Shown here: one piece after another, positions 36,526 through 45,267 of the stretch
Numbering within the stretch: the first letter of the stretch is position 1
Layout: each line of letters begins with the position of its first letter
NCBI RefSeq assembly: GCF_023256325.1
Contig: NZ_JAGDXI010000044.1
Span: forward strand, 1 to 64,000
Direction: 5' to 3'
Length of the DNA stretch: 64,000 nt
Source of the DNA: Caldisphaera sp.
GTDB taxonomy: Archaea > Thermoproteota > Thermoprotei_A > Sulfolobales > Acidilobaceae
Program-made: the position numbers and the translations under genes
The notes under the pieces: generated by a model
Seen by the model: the letters and a program-made list of their open reading frames with translations, nothing else
What the model was told of the DNA's origin: nothing
The model's database searches: none

Positions 36526-36535
36526 CTTTTATATA
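36526..36535 (-). promoter_or_regulatory. TATA box of the C/D sRNA
   Basis: TATATAAAAG on the minus strand is centred about 29 nt upstream of the sRNA's 5' stem, the expected spacing for an archaeal promoter. Confidence 0.5.
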
Positions 36536-36542
36536 TTATTTA

Positions 36543-38276
36543 TTAAGATTTAGCTATGTTGATTTCCTTCAACAAATGTGGTCTCTTTGAATTTGCTTCC
36601 TCTCTCGCTTTCTTTATTATATTATCTATGTTATCTAAAAAGTTATCTGGTAATTTCTTAAAAATTGGTTCAATTTCATTTAATTTCATTCCAAATTCTA
36701 CATCATTGTATAGAATTTCATTCCATTTAACTTCATATATATTTGTGCTATAACCCAATTGCTTCCAAATGATATTGGAAGTTGAAGGCATAAATGGATA
36801 TAAAAGCAACGATATATTCTTTATAATATTAGCAGAAACGTTCATAACCCCCTTTGCAAGTTTAATGTCTTTGCGATATAACTCCCACGGAGCTCTATCG
36901 TTAAGATATTTGTTTCCAAGTCTTGCTATTGATAAAATGCTATCTGTTGCTTTTTTAAGCCTAACTTCATCCAAACTTTGTTTATATTCGTTTATATAGG
37001 AATAGACGATTTTATTTGTTTCGATATCTATACCTTCTAGTTTTTCTGGTTCAGGTATGACGCCATTAAATCTTGATTTCAATAAAGAAAATACTCTATA
37101 AATAAAATTACCAATATCATCATTTAATTCATTGTTTACTATTTTTACAAATTCCTTCCAGGTGAAATTAGAATCTCCTCCTTCAGGCCTAGTTCTAATT
37201 AATACCCATCTCCAATATTCTGCCGGTGCTATATTTATAGCCTCATCAAGCCATACACCTATTTTCCTACTCTTACTGAATTTTTGGCCTTCATACATCA
37301 GATATTCGGTAGAATTTATTTTCCATGGAAGGATGTAATCTTCCTCTGATGCAATTAACATGGCGGGCAGCACAATAGCGTGAAAAGGTATGTTGTCTTT
37401 TCCTATAAAATATATGGATTTGGTTTCTTTGTCTTGCCAATAATCTTTCCATGCATCATTTCCTTTCCCGATTTTCATTAAATATTCTTTAGTTGCACTT
37501 AAATAACCTAAAAGAGCGTCAAACCATACATAAATAGTTTTATTTTGAGTATCCGGAAAAGGAGATTCTATACCCCAATTTATATCTCTTGTTATGCTTC
37601 TCGGCTTCAATCCATGCTTTACCCATGATATACTATAATTTTTAACATTATCATCCAATTCACTATTATTAATAAGCCAGTTAAGTAATCTCTCTTGAAC
37701 CTTAGATAAATCTATAAAGTAATTTTTTGTCCTCATCCAAACAGGAGTTGATCCACATAAAGCACACCTAGGGTTTATCAAATCTTTAGGTGATAATAAC
37801 CTACCGCATTTATCACATTGATCGCCATGAGCTTGATCAAATCCGCAATAAGGGCATGTTCCTACAACATATCTATCTGGCAAAAACATTTTATCATTTA
37901 AACAATAAGGAAGCTCCTCTTCCATTGGAAAAATATAACCCTTTTCATAAATTTTCATTAAAAATTCTTTAACGAATTCTTTATGAACCTCACTTTCTGT
38001 TCTTGAGAATAAACTGAAATCAAAATTGAACTCTTTAAATAAATTTACCATGTATTCGTGAACTTGATCAGTTAATTCTTTAGGTTTAACTTTTCTTTTC
38101 CTTGCTTCTAATTCTATTGGAGTTCCATGCTCATCGCTGCCTGTAACAAATATGACATCATTTCCTAATGCTTTAAGATACCTTGCATATACATCTGCGC
38201 TTAATAAATGAAGAACAGTTCCTAAATGTGGAATGAAATCTGAATATGGCCATGCTGATGCAACAATGTATTTCAT
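36543..38276 (-). CDS. metG: Methionyl-tRNA synthetase
   Basis: A class I synthetase that charges initiator and elongator tRNA-Met. The HIGH motif appears as PHLGT near residue 16 and KMSKS as KFSKS near 340. The connective-peptide zinc knuckles are CPYC-x9-CDKC and CALC around 140-180. The C-terminal helical anticodon-binding domain covers about 390-570, with no EMAP-type tRNA-binding domain fused. Length is 577 aa. GGTGAGGAGA-like sequence precedes the ATG. Confidence 0.96.
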   Translation of the reverse strand: MKYIVASAWPYSDFIPHLGTVLHLLSADVYARYLKALGNDVIFVTGSDEHGTPIELEARKRKVKPKELTDQVHEYMVNLFKEFNFDFSLFSRTESEVHKEFVKEFLMKIYEKGYIFPMEEELPYCLNDKMFLPDRYVVGTCPYCGFDQAHGDQCDKCGRLLSPKDLINPRCALCGSTPVWMRTKNYFIDLSKVQERLLNWLINNSELDDNVKNYSISWVKHGLKPRSITRDINWGIESPFPDTQNKTIYVWFDALLGYLSATKEYLMKIGKGNDAWKDYWQDKETKSIYFIGKDNIPFHAIVLPAMLIASEEDYILPWKINSTEYLMYEGQKFSKSRKIGVWLDEAINIAPAEYWRWVLIRTRPEGGDSNFTWKEFVKIVNNELNDDIGNFIYRVFSLLKSRFNGVIPEPEKLEGIDIETNKIVYSYINEYKQSLDEVRLKKATDSILSIARLGNKYLNDRAPWELYRKDIKLAKGVMNVSANIIKNISLLLYPFMPSTSNIIWKQLGYSTNIYEVKWNEILYNDVEFGMKLNEIEPIFKKLPDNFLDNIDNIIKKAREEANSKRPHLLKEINIAKS

Positions 38277-38370
38277 TTCTCCTCACCTGCTTGGCTCAAA
38301 ACTACTTAATATACGCTAAATATAAAGCTTTATTAGTAATTACATTTAAGATCTAGGTTTTATTTAACTG

Positions 38371-38733
38371 TTAAGCATATTCCCTCCAAGTATATCCACA
38401 TTTTTTACATTTATAAAATCTTGTTGGAGGCTCATCTGCAGCTCTTGTTTGCATCATCCAAGCCAATATTTCATCATTACCGCACTTAGGACATCTTATA
38501 CTACCCTTTAATACCTGTGCTGTCGGAGGTGGAGAATCGGAGTCAATAACTATGGTCTTATCTTTAGGAGTGTGCTGAATCTTTTCTTTTACCTTTAAAG
38601 CATTCGACAAGCTATTTTGATCGGCTTCTATTTTATATCCACATTTTGGGCAAACTAGATACGTTTTGCCTTCTATATGTTTTGGCTTCATTATACTTCC
38701 ACATTTTGGGCAAAACATCATTGAACTCTGCAC
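38371..38733 (-). CDS. tfs: Transcription factor S (TFS/TFIIS-like RNA polymerase cleavage factor)
   Basis: A small two-zinc-ribbon protein that stimulates transcript cleavage by stalled RNA polymerase. The N-terminal ribbon is CPKCGSIM-x13-CPKCGYK. The C-terminal ribbon CPKCGND-x24-CKKCGYTW carries the acidic hairpin RAADEPPT whose Asp-Glu pair enters the active site, so it looks active. About 120 aa is normal. Start codons GTG-GTG and ATG-ATG compete; GTG 38733 sits 5 nt after GAGGT. It follows the small zinc-ribbon gene in one operon. Confidence 0.93.
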   Translation of the reverse strand: MQSSMMFCPKCGSIMKPKHIEGKTYLVCPKCGYKIEADQNSLSNALKVKEKIQHTPKDKTIVIDSDSPPPTAQVLKGSIRCPKCGNDEILAWMMQTRAADEPPTRFYKCKKCGYTWREYA

Positions 38734-38771
38734 CACTTACCTCGCCCCCAATCTATTGTATTTTGCAATTA

Positions 38772-39038
38772 TTAACTCCTTTTTGTATTCTTTAAATATC
38801 TATCTATATTCTCTAAGAGCGTTTCATTAATGCCTTTACTATTTTTAATTGTTGACCTTCTTTGATACTTTTTGGCTGTTTTATCTCCGCAATCTATTAT
38901 ATCTGAGAGTAAAGCTTTGCAGTAAGGGCATACTCTTATAAATTCTTTGCTATCTATCCTGCAATTGCTTGTTGCTACCCTTCTTTTACAAATGTCACAA
39001 TATTCCCAAGATAATGTAATCCTCAAGTTTATCGCCAT
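38772..39038 (-). CDS. Small zinc-ribbon-like protein of unknown function
   Basis: An 88-aa protein with CDIC (near residue 14) and CPYC (near 37), which could bind one zinc, plus additional cysteines CRID and IIDCGDK. The C-terminal half is basic and helical (KTAKKYQRRSTIKN, IDRYLKNTKRS). I cannot assign a family. It lies 35 nt upstream of tfs on the same strand, and the promoter between 39040 and 39100 has an inverted repeat, so it leads the tfs operon. A role with RNA polymerase is only a guess from context. Confidence 0.65.
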   Translation of the reverse strand: MAINLRITLSWEYCDICKRRVATSNCRIDSKEFIRVCPYCKALLSDIIDCGDKTAKKYQRRSTIKNSKGINETLLENIDRYLKNTKRS

Positions 39039-39059
39039 GATCCTAATCTATACTATTTG

Positions 39060-39086
39060 AGAGGGGTATTAAATTATTATACCTCT
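39060..39086. promoter_or_regulatory. Inverted repeat at the tfs operon transcription start
   Basis: AGAGG-GGTAT-9 nt-ATACC-TCT forms an imperfect dyad. The minus-strand TATA (GATATAAAAT, plus 39093-39101) would place transcription start near 39071, inside the repeat, a position where repressors often bind. Confidence 0.35.
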
Positions 39087-39317
39087 GCAAACATTTTATA
39101 TCAAGCCTATTAAATAGATCAACCTTACTAAATTATGAAAGAGTTTCCTTTTCCCATGCTCTCGTATACTGTTCTTAATTATGTTTTTATTTAAGTTTTT
39201 AATTTTACTGAAAATTTAAATTCTTCCCTTATTCATATATTAATAGTTTGCCCAAAACTGATAGCATAATAATCTAAGGCCTAAGTAATAATTTTAAAGC
39301 CTTTTAATAAAAACTAA

Positions 39318-39623
39318 TTACAGAAATCTGGAACCCTTTTTCTGCTTTTCTTCTTTAATAGCATAAATGCCAACTATTTTTCTTATGTTGCCATTGTTAT
39401 CGCAAGGTCCTTCAATTAATCCTACAAAATCCCCTTGCCTGAAATCCCTAGTTGTTATCATTCCGTTACAATCTTCTACTGTAACAAACTTTGGTCTTTT
39501 TTGCATTTCAGCCATTTTTCTTAATTCGTTAGCCTGCCTAAATGTTAATAGAATAACTATTATAAGTACAACTAACAACAATATGGCTTGATAATAAAAA
39601 CTAGTATTAAAAATGCCGCTCAT
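39318..39623 (-). CDS. Small single-pass membrane protein, unknown
   Basis: A 101-aa protein with one N-terminal transmembrane helix (YYQAILLLVVLIIVILLTF, about 11-29), a basic juxtamembrane stretch (RQANELRKMAEMQKRPK) and a soluble beta-rich domain (KFVTVEDCNGMITTRDFRQGDFVGLIEGPCDNNGNIRKIVGIYAIKEE) with two cysteines. The basic residues after the helix put the domain in the cytoplasm. Its start overlaps the DUF1512 stop by 4 nt, so it is almost certainly a partner of that protein. Confidence 0.75.
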   Translation of the reverse strand: MSGIFNTSFYYQAILLLVVLIIVILLTFRQANELRKMAEMQKRPKFVTVEDCNGMITTRDFRQGDFVGLIEGPCDNNGNIRKIVGIYAIKEEKQKKGSRFL

Positions 39624-40735
39624 TGACCTACACCTGCCGTATTACCAATTCCAGCTATAACTACTGTATCTCCTGGTCTTGATTCTTCTTCTATAATTTG
39701 CTTTACTCTTTCAACAGCTTTGTCCGTTCCATCCAATATTTTCTTATCCATAGCCATTATTGCTTCATCCATACCCATTTTAACTATAACCGCTCTTAAT
39801 GGTATATTGTATTCAGCTGCTATTCTTTCAAACATTATTTTTTCAGGGCCTGGGTCCCCAATTGCTGCTCCTACTCCTTCTGCTATAGTACCTGTTTCTT
39901 CTCCTTCAAATTTTAATGCAGCATCCACAGTTATTAATAAAGAAACTTTTTCTCCTTTAGCAAGAGATTCCTTAATTACTTTAGCTGTAGCCTCTCCTGG
40001 TCTTCCCACCGTAGATCCTGGACCTTTCGCTTTAACAAGCAATATTTTCCTTCCATTATATTCACTTTCTGCCATAACTGTATCTTCATCTATTTCTCTC
40101 CATTCTTTCTTATAATTACTTAATTTAAGTGCAACAATAGGACCTGCACCATCACCTACAGGAACCCCCTCAAGAAAATCGTCTAATGCTTTCCTATATA
40201 TATTGGCAATTTGCATGATTTGAGGCATCATCAATGATAAATACATTATCATATACCAATTTTTAGTTTTGTCGCTGCTCAACAATATATGCTGAACATA
40301 TTTATATATTAAAAATAGAGCAGAAGAGATCTCTGCAGCCGTGGAAGCAATACTTCTAGCTACATCATTTGCTTCAGGCATTGAAATTTCAAAGGTTTGT
40401 TTGAATTTGGTATCTCTGAGATTTATTATATGTCTTAATCTATTTATTATATCTGTGGGCTCAATATTAACTGGATCTATAGCAAAAAAGTCAATAAGCC
40501 TATCTAATGTTTTGGAAGCATCTTTAGCTTTATTTTTGTTCATAAACTCTAATGTTTTATTTCTTGCACTATTAGCCATATCATTTAAAACTGCTAATTT
40601 GTTTTTTATATCTGCCTTCCACCAATAGACTTGTAGGTAATTTCCGAAACCGAATAGGTATAATACAAATATTAATACCCAAACTATGTTAATCAGCAAG
40701 TAAACCCAATTTTCTACTGCAGCAATTCCTACCAC
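39620..40735 (-). CDS. DUF1512 family membrane-anchored protein
   Basis: A 371-aa archaeal protein of unknown function. An N-terminal transmembrane segment (WVYLLINIVWVLIFVLYLFGF, about 9-29) is followed by a helical region (about 45-200) and a C-terminal alpha/beta domain containing GVPVGDGAGPIVALKL, LLVKAKGPGSTVGRPGEA, FEGEETGTIAEGVGAAIGDPGPEK and TVVIAGIGNTAGVGQ. The glycine-rich GDGAGP and KGPGSTVGRPG motifs are family marks and suggest a nucleotide or metal site, but this is not established. It is the first gene of a pair with the small membrane protein. Confidence 0.85.
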   Translation of the reverse strand: MVGIAAVENWVYLLINIVWVLIFVLYLFGFGNYLQVYWWKADIKNKLAVLNDMANSARNKTLEFMNKNKAKDASKTLDRLIDFFAIDPVNIEPTDIINRLRHIINLRDTKFKQTFEISMPEANDVARSIASTAAEISSALFLIYKYVQHILLSSDKTKNWYMIMYLSLMMPQIMQIANIYRKALDDFLEGVPVGDGAGPIVALKLSNYKKEWREIDEDTVMAESEYNGRKILLVKAKGPGSTVGRPGEATAKVIKESLAKGEKVSLLITVDAALKFEGEETGTIAEGVGAAIGDPGPEKIMFERIAAEYNIPLRAVIVKMGMDEAIMAMDKKILDGTDKAVERVKQIIEEESRPGDTVVIAGIGNTAGVGQ

Positions 40736-40965
40736 TTAGCTCACCGTACCTTTTGCCCCCACAATTTTATTTTTATCCAGAGCTTAAAGATTATAACAAA
40801 TATTAAAAACATTATAGAGTAAGGAAATCTAAATTTTTACATTGAATAAAGCGGGAGCTCTGAAATCTCAAGAGTTATAATAAAGTTTAAATCTTGATTT
40901 TAAATATAAACGAAAGAAATTGTTTATATCCTTAGAAGTTTAATAAAAGCATTTTAATCAAAATG

Positions 40966-41880
40966 CTATTGTTTCAATAACGTTGTAACAATAACTTTAT
41001 TATCAAGAATTAGGAAAGTGTGCTCAAATTGTGCCACTAAACCTTTTCCCGCTTCAATAAGTATTGGGTAATTGACTAAGGCTTTTTGCCTTACTAATTC
41101 ATTTAATAAAGTTTCAACTTTTGAAGCTTCAAATTCAGATGTAAGCCATCTAGCTGCAAATGGAAGCGTGTTGTATTTTTCTTGTATATAATTTAACAAT
41201 TGTTGAGCATCTTCAGATATAGATTTTGGCTTCCTTCCGGTTAATGAATAAATATACGCCTTAGGTCCATCGACTACAAATCCCTTTCCAAAAGTACCAA
41301 AAGGTTCTATAGCTACTTGAGTCCCTGGCCTTAATCTTTTATAAAATGTGCTTCTGTCCGCATAATTAGGTATGCTTTCTCCAGCGTGTAAATTATACCT
41401 TGAAATTGTATGACCTGTTAAATTTTTTATAGGTTTAAATCCATTAGTTCTAATTGTAGACTCTATTGCTCTCCCTATTTCATATATAGTTATATTAGGC
41501 TCCATTATAGAAACCACATTTTCTAATGCCTTATTAACTGTTAATGCAAGTTCTTTAAATTGCGATCCCAAAACAACAGTAGTTGCAGTATCAGATAGAT
41601 ATCCATCAATACTAGCTCCTACATCTACTTTTATTACTCCAATATCTGGAATCTTCATATCATCATTTATACCTGGCGTATAATGAGCAGCTATTTCATT
41701 GATTGACAAATTACATGGAAAAGCAAGCTTTGCACCTTTCTTCATAATAGAGTTTTCAACTTCGTCACATATTTCTCTTGAGCTCGCACCAGGTTTTATC
41801 AATGAAGCCCCTAATTCTCTTGCTTCAGCTCCTATTGCACCAGCCTTAATTAATTTTTCTATTTCTTCATTACTAAACAT
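40966..41880 (-). CDS. map: Methionine aminopeptidase, type II
   Basis: Removes the initiator methionine from nascent proteins. Metal ligands are visible in KVDVGASIDGYLSDTATTVV (two Asp), GHTISRYNLHAGESIPNY (His), IEPFGTFGKG (Glu) and the C-terminal AQFEHTFLI (Glu). The roughly 60-aa insertion before the final ligands marks type II. Length is 304 aa from the ATG at 41880, which is directly preceded by GGGGGAG; the ORF-track TTG lies upstream of that site. The promoter region contains a 13-nt palindrome. Confidence 0.95.
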   Translation of the reverse strand: MFSNEEIEKLIKAGAIGAEARELGASLIKPGASSREICDEVENSIMKKGAKLAFPCNLSINEIAAHYTPGINDDMKIPDIGVIKVDVGASIDGYLSDTATTVVLGSQFKELALTVNKALENVVSIMEPNITIYEIGRAIESTIRTNGFKPIKNLTGHTISRYNLHAGESIPNYADRSTFYKRLRPGTQVAIEPFGTFGKGFVVDGPKAYIYSLTGRKPKSISEDAQQLLNYIQEKYNTLPFAARWLTSEFEASKVETLLNELVRQKALVNYPILIEAGKGLVAQFEHTFLILDNKVIVTTLLKQ

Positions 41881-41902
41881 TATCTCCCCCAAGTGCCAAT
41901 AA

Positions 41903-41915
41903 TAGGTTAAACCTA
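41903..41915. repeat. Palindrome TAGGTTAAACCTA in divergent promoter
   Basis: A perfect 6-bp dyad around one central base lies between map and the MBL hydrolase gene, close to the expected transcription start of map. It may be an operator, or a chance event in AT-rich DNA. Confidence 0.3.
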
Positions 41916-41954
41916 ATATTCTCGCATATTATACAGAATAACAGGTGAGTAGAT

Positions 41955-42641
41955 TTGGGTAGCTTAGTCTATTATGGTCACTCAGCTTTTGAGATAAATT
42001 CAGGAGGAAAGAAAATATTGATAGACCCATGGATATCCAATCCTGCTTCAAATACAAAAATCGAAAACATAAAAAATGTTGATGTAATAGTCTTAACCCA
42101 CGGTCATGATGATCATATTGGTGATACTATAGAAATCGTGAAAAATAATCCTAAATCAAAAGTAGTCGCGATATTTGAACTTGCGAATTATATTGCTAGC
42201 AAAATAAATGATGAAAATAGGGTAATAGGAGGAAATATGGGAGGTCCTATGATTGTAGATAATATAAAAGTTGCTTTAGTTCCAGCAAATCATAGCAGTG
42301 AAGGTTTTGGATCTCCAACAGGTGCAGTAATTATTACTAATGAAGGTACTATATATCATGCAGGCGATACAGGAATAATGTCCGAGATGGAGCTTATTGG
42401 AGAGATTTACAAACCTGATATAGCATTGCTTCCCATAGGGGGTCATTTCACTATGGACCATAACGAAGCGGCAAAAGCTGTAGAAATGATAAGACCAAAA
42501 GTTGCTATACCTATGCATTATGGGACTTTTCCAGTATTATATGGAGATCCTAATGAATTTAAGAGAATAGTTATTTCTAAGGGAATAAATACAAATGTAG
42601 TTATATTGAAACCTGGAGAAAAGTTTGAGTTCAAGTTTTAA
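41955..42641 (+). CDS. UPF0173 metal-dependent hydrolase (metallo-beta-lactamase fold)
   Basis: A 228-aa MBL-fold enzyme. The metal-binding motif is LTHGHDDHIGD near residue 50 (HxHxDH), with VPANHSSEG near 107, YHAGDTG near 137, and the C-terminal IPMHYGTFPVL near 190. The YYGHSAFEI N-terminus is typical of UPF0173. The substrate is not known. The TTG start follows GGTGAGTAGA. It is divergent from map and lies 66 nt before the ABCE1 gene on the same strand. Confidence 0.9.
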   Translation: MGSLVYYGHSAFEINSGGKKILIDPWISNPASNTKIENIKNVDVIVLTHGHDDHIGDTIEIVKNNPKSKVVAIFELANYIASKINDENRVIGGNMGGPMIVDNIKVALVPANHSSEGFGSPTGAVIITNEGTIYHAGDTGIMSEMELIGEIYKPDIALLPIGGHFTMDHNEAAKAVEMIRPKVAIPMHYGTFPVLYGDPNEFKRIVISKGINTNVVILKPGEKFEFKF

Positions 42642-42683
42642 ACAACCTGCATAATTTTAAAACCTTTCATTTCTTTTTAAATT

Positions 42684-42715
42684 GTGCAAAATGACTAGGT
42701 GCAAAAAATGACTAG
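42684..42715 (+). repeat. Tandem duplication spanning ABCE1 start
   Basis: GTGCAAAATGACTAG (42684-42698) is followed immediately by GTGCAAAAAATGACTAG (42699-42715), copies that differ only by two extra A residues. The second copy holds the likely ribosome-binding GGTG and the ATG used; the first copy's ATG runs into a stop after six codons. Confidence 0.7.
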
Positions 42716-44519
42716 AATTGCAGTAATCGATGATGATAGCTGTAAGCCAAAGAAATGTAACTATGAATGCATTAGTGTCTGTCCAATAAACAAAAGCAAA
42801 AAAGGAGTTGCAATAGAGGCTGACACATCTTCCAGAGGAAAGCCGGTAATATATGAAGATGTATGCATTGGCTGTGGGTTATGCATTAAAGTCTGTCCAT
42901 TTGAAGCTATATCTATAGTTAATTTGCCAGAAGAGCTAGAAGAAGAGTCCGTTCATAGATATGGTGTTAATGGATTTAAATTGTATGGTTTACCTATACC
43001 TAAAGCTGGACAAGTTGTCGGCATACTAGGAAAAAATGGTACAGGTAAAACAACTGCAATAAAAATACTTGCTGGAGAGTTAAAACCTAATCTTGGTATA
43101 CTTGATAAAGAGGTTAGCTACGATGAAATAATAAGAAGGTTTAGAGGAAGTGAGCTCCAAACATATTTTCAAAAAATTGCTAATAAAAAAATCAGAGCTG
43201 CCCATAAAATACAGTATATAGATTTAGTTCCTAGACACATAAAGGGTGATGTAAAAACTTTATTACAAAAGGCTGATGAAAGAGGTGTAGCTTTAGAATT
43301 AGGAAAACAATTAGGTTTGGATAAAATATTTGATAGAGATGTCAGAAATCTAAGTGGAGGAGAGCTTCAAAAGCTTTTAATAGCAGCTACTTTAAGCAAG
43401 GATGCAGACATTTACATATTTGACGAACCTAGCAGCTATCTTGACGTAAAAGAAAGGATAAATATATCTAAACTAATAATGAATGAAGCCAAGAGAAACA
43501 AATATTTTATGATAGTAGAGCACGATCTTGCTGTTTTAGACTATCTGAGTGATTATATACATATTATATATGGAGATCCAGGTGTTTACGGAATAGTATC
43601 AAAGCCGTATGGAGTTAGAGTAGGAATAAATAACTATTTAGATGGTTATTTACCATCAGAAAATATGAGGATAAGGAAAGATCCAATACAGTTCAGAAAG
43701 CTTGCATCTGAATCAATAACAAACACTAATAGTAAAACTTACAAATATTTAGAATGGGATAATGTAAATATTGTTAGAGGTTCTTTCAAGCTTGATGTTG
43801 AAGCAGGATATGTAACAAATGGAGAAGTAGTAGGAGTAGTTGGGCCTAATGCTATAGGAAAAACAACTTTTATAAAGTTCTTAGCGGGAGAATTAAAACC
43901 TGAAAACGGAAATATTATAGCTTATAGAGAATTAAAAATAAGCTATAAGCCACAATACATAGGTCCAGAAATGTTTCCAGAAGGTTTAAGAGTTGAAGAT
44001 GTTTTAAAGTTAGCTAACCCTGAAGCCATAATCCCAAATTCTTGGCTTTATTTAGAATTAATACAAAAGTTAAATCTAAATAGAATGTTTGATAGAGAAG
44101 CAAGATCATTGAGCGGTGGTGAAATGCAGAAGCTAGCAATTGCAGCAACTTTAAGTTCAAACGCAGATCTATATTTGCTAGACGAGCCTTCAGCCCACTT
44201 AGATGTAGAAGAAAGGCTCGCAATAGGAAAGATAATAAGAAGATTAACGGAAATTAGAAAAGTTACAGCATTTGTTGCAGAGCATGATATAATAATCCTA
44301 GATTTTATAAGCGATAGAATTATTGTATTTAATGGAGAGCCTGGCATGCATGGACATGCTAATACACCTAAGGAAACAAAGAAAGCAATGAACGAGCTTT
44401 TATCTGAACTGAAGATAACTATTAGAAGAGACGCTGAAAGTGGAAGGCCCAGAATAAATAAGGAAGGCTCATACTTAGATAGACTGCAAAAAACAAAAGA
44501 AGAGTATTATGCTACATAA
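42708..44519 (+). CDS. abce1: Ribosome recycling ATPase ABCE1 (Rli1)
   Basis: Splits ribosomes after termination. The N-terminal iron-sulfur domain has CKPKKCNYECISVCP and CIGCGLCIKVCP, eight cysteines for two 4Fe-4S clusters. Two ABC domains follow: GKNGTGKTT with LSGGELQKL and FDEPSSYLDV, then GPNAIGKTT with LSGGEMQKL and LDEPSAHLDV. The hinge between them is present, and the total of 603 aa is normal. I start at the ATG at 42708 with GGTG 6 nt upstream, within the tandem repeat noted separately. Confidence 0.97.
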   Translation: MTRIAVIDDDSCKPKKCNYECISVCPINKSKKGVAIEADTSSRGKPVIYEDVCIGCGLCIKVCPFEAISIVNLPEELEEESVHRYGVNGFKLYGLPIPKAGQVVGILGKNGTGKTTAIKILAGELKPNLGILDKEVSYDEIIRRFRGSELQTYFQKIANKKIRAAHKIQYIDLVPRHIKGDVKTLLQKADERGVALELGKQLGLDKIFDRDVRNLSGGELQKLLIAATLSKDADIYIFDEPSSYLDVKERINISKLIMNEAKRNKYFMIVEHDLAVLDYLSDYIHIIYGDPGVYGIVSKPYGVRVGINNYLDGYLPSENMRIRKDPIQFRKLASESITNTNSKTYKYLEWDNVNIVRGSFKLDVEAGYVTNGEVVGVVGPNAIGKTTFIKFLAGELKPENGNIIAYRELKISYKPQYIGPEMFPEGLRVEDVLKLANPEAIIPNSWLYLELIQKLNLNRMFDREARSLSGGEMQKLAIAATLSSNADLYLLDEPSAHLDVEERLAIGKIIRRLTEIRKVTAFVAEHDIIILDFISDRIIVFNGEPGMHGHANTPKETKKAMNELLSELKITIRRDAESGRPRINKEGSYLDRLQKTKEEYYAT

Positions 44520-44559
44520 TCTCACGCAATTATAATAAAAATAAATCACTTATTATATC

Positions 44560-45267
44560 TTATTCTTTATATTGCAGTTTATCTTTACACCCATATTTTA
44601 AGCATATTCTACTTATTAATTTTAATATCCTAGTAGCCTCTCCTTTTTCCGTCTTAGATACAGCTTTTCTAAGAGCTATTAGTATATCTTCTAGTTCGTT
44701 TTGCTCAAATGAATCACCAACTAAGGCTCTAGCATAAGCCTCTATCAAATTTACAGTCTTCTTGTCAGCAAGCTCTACTTCTGAAGGCCTATTTTTTATC
44801 AAATAAAGCTCGTAAAGCATAATTGCACCGGCGTTTGATACGTTTAACGCTGTATATTTATGAGAAGATGGTATGGTGCATAATAAATCACATTTTTTTA
44901 ATTCATCCCTAGTTAAACCTACACTCTCTCTACCTAATACTAAGGCTACCCTATTACTTACTTTTTCTGCAAGCTCTGAAGCTTTCTTAGGAGTAATTGG
45001 TATCCTAAGAACATCTTTGGCTGAACTTTCGTCAGATGTGCATATAGACAAATCAACTCCTTCTAATGCTTTCTCAATGCTATCAACTATTATTAAATTG
45101 TATATTTCATTAGATGCTTTTACTGCCCATTTAGATGCCTCATAAGCACTTGCTGTTGGTGACACTAAATAAATTTCGTCAACATCAAAGTTCTCCGCTA
45201 ACCTTAACAAGTATCCTAAATTTACTGAGCCTTCTATTCCAACTATTACTAGCCTTAGTAATTTCAT
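44560..45267 (-). CDS. SPOUT-class RNA 2'-O-methyltransferase (TrmJ/TrmH-like)
   Basis: A 235-aa knotted methyltransferase. Motif 1 is VGIEGSVNLGYLLRLAENF, motif 2 VALVLGRESVGLTRDEL near residue 115, and motif 3 IPSSHKYTALNVSNAGAIMLYEL near 140; together they form the SAM-binding trefoil knot. The C-terminal helical extension (about 165-235) resembles TrmJ, which methylates position 32 of tRNAs, but the RNA target cannot be confirmed by eye. It is convergent with abce1. Confidence 0.85.
   Translation of the reverse strand: MKLLRLVIVGIEGSVNLGYLLRLAENFDVDEIYLVSPTASAYEASKWAVKASNEIYNLIIVDSIEKALEGVDLSICTSDESSAKDVLRIPITPKKASELAEKVSNRVALVLGRESVGLTRDELKKCDLLCTIPSSHKYTALNVSNAGAIMLYELYLIKNRPSEVELADKKTVNLIEAYARALVGDSFEQNELEDILIALRKAVSKTEKGEATRILKLISRICLKYGCKDKLQYKE

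Noticed and set aside
39135-39194. 19-codon mini-ORF MKEFPFPMLSYTVLNYVFI
   Set aside because: No ribosome-binding site or promoter alignment; too short to support.
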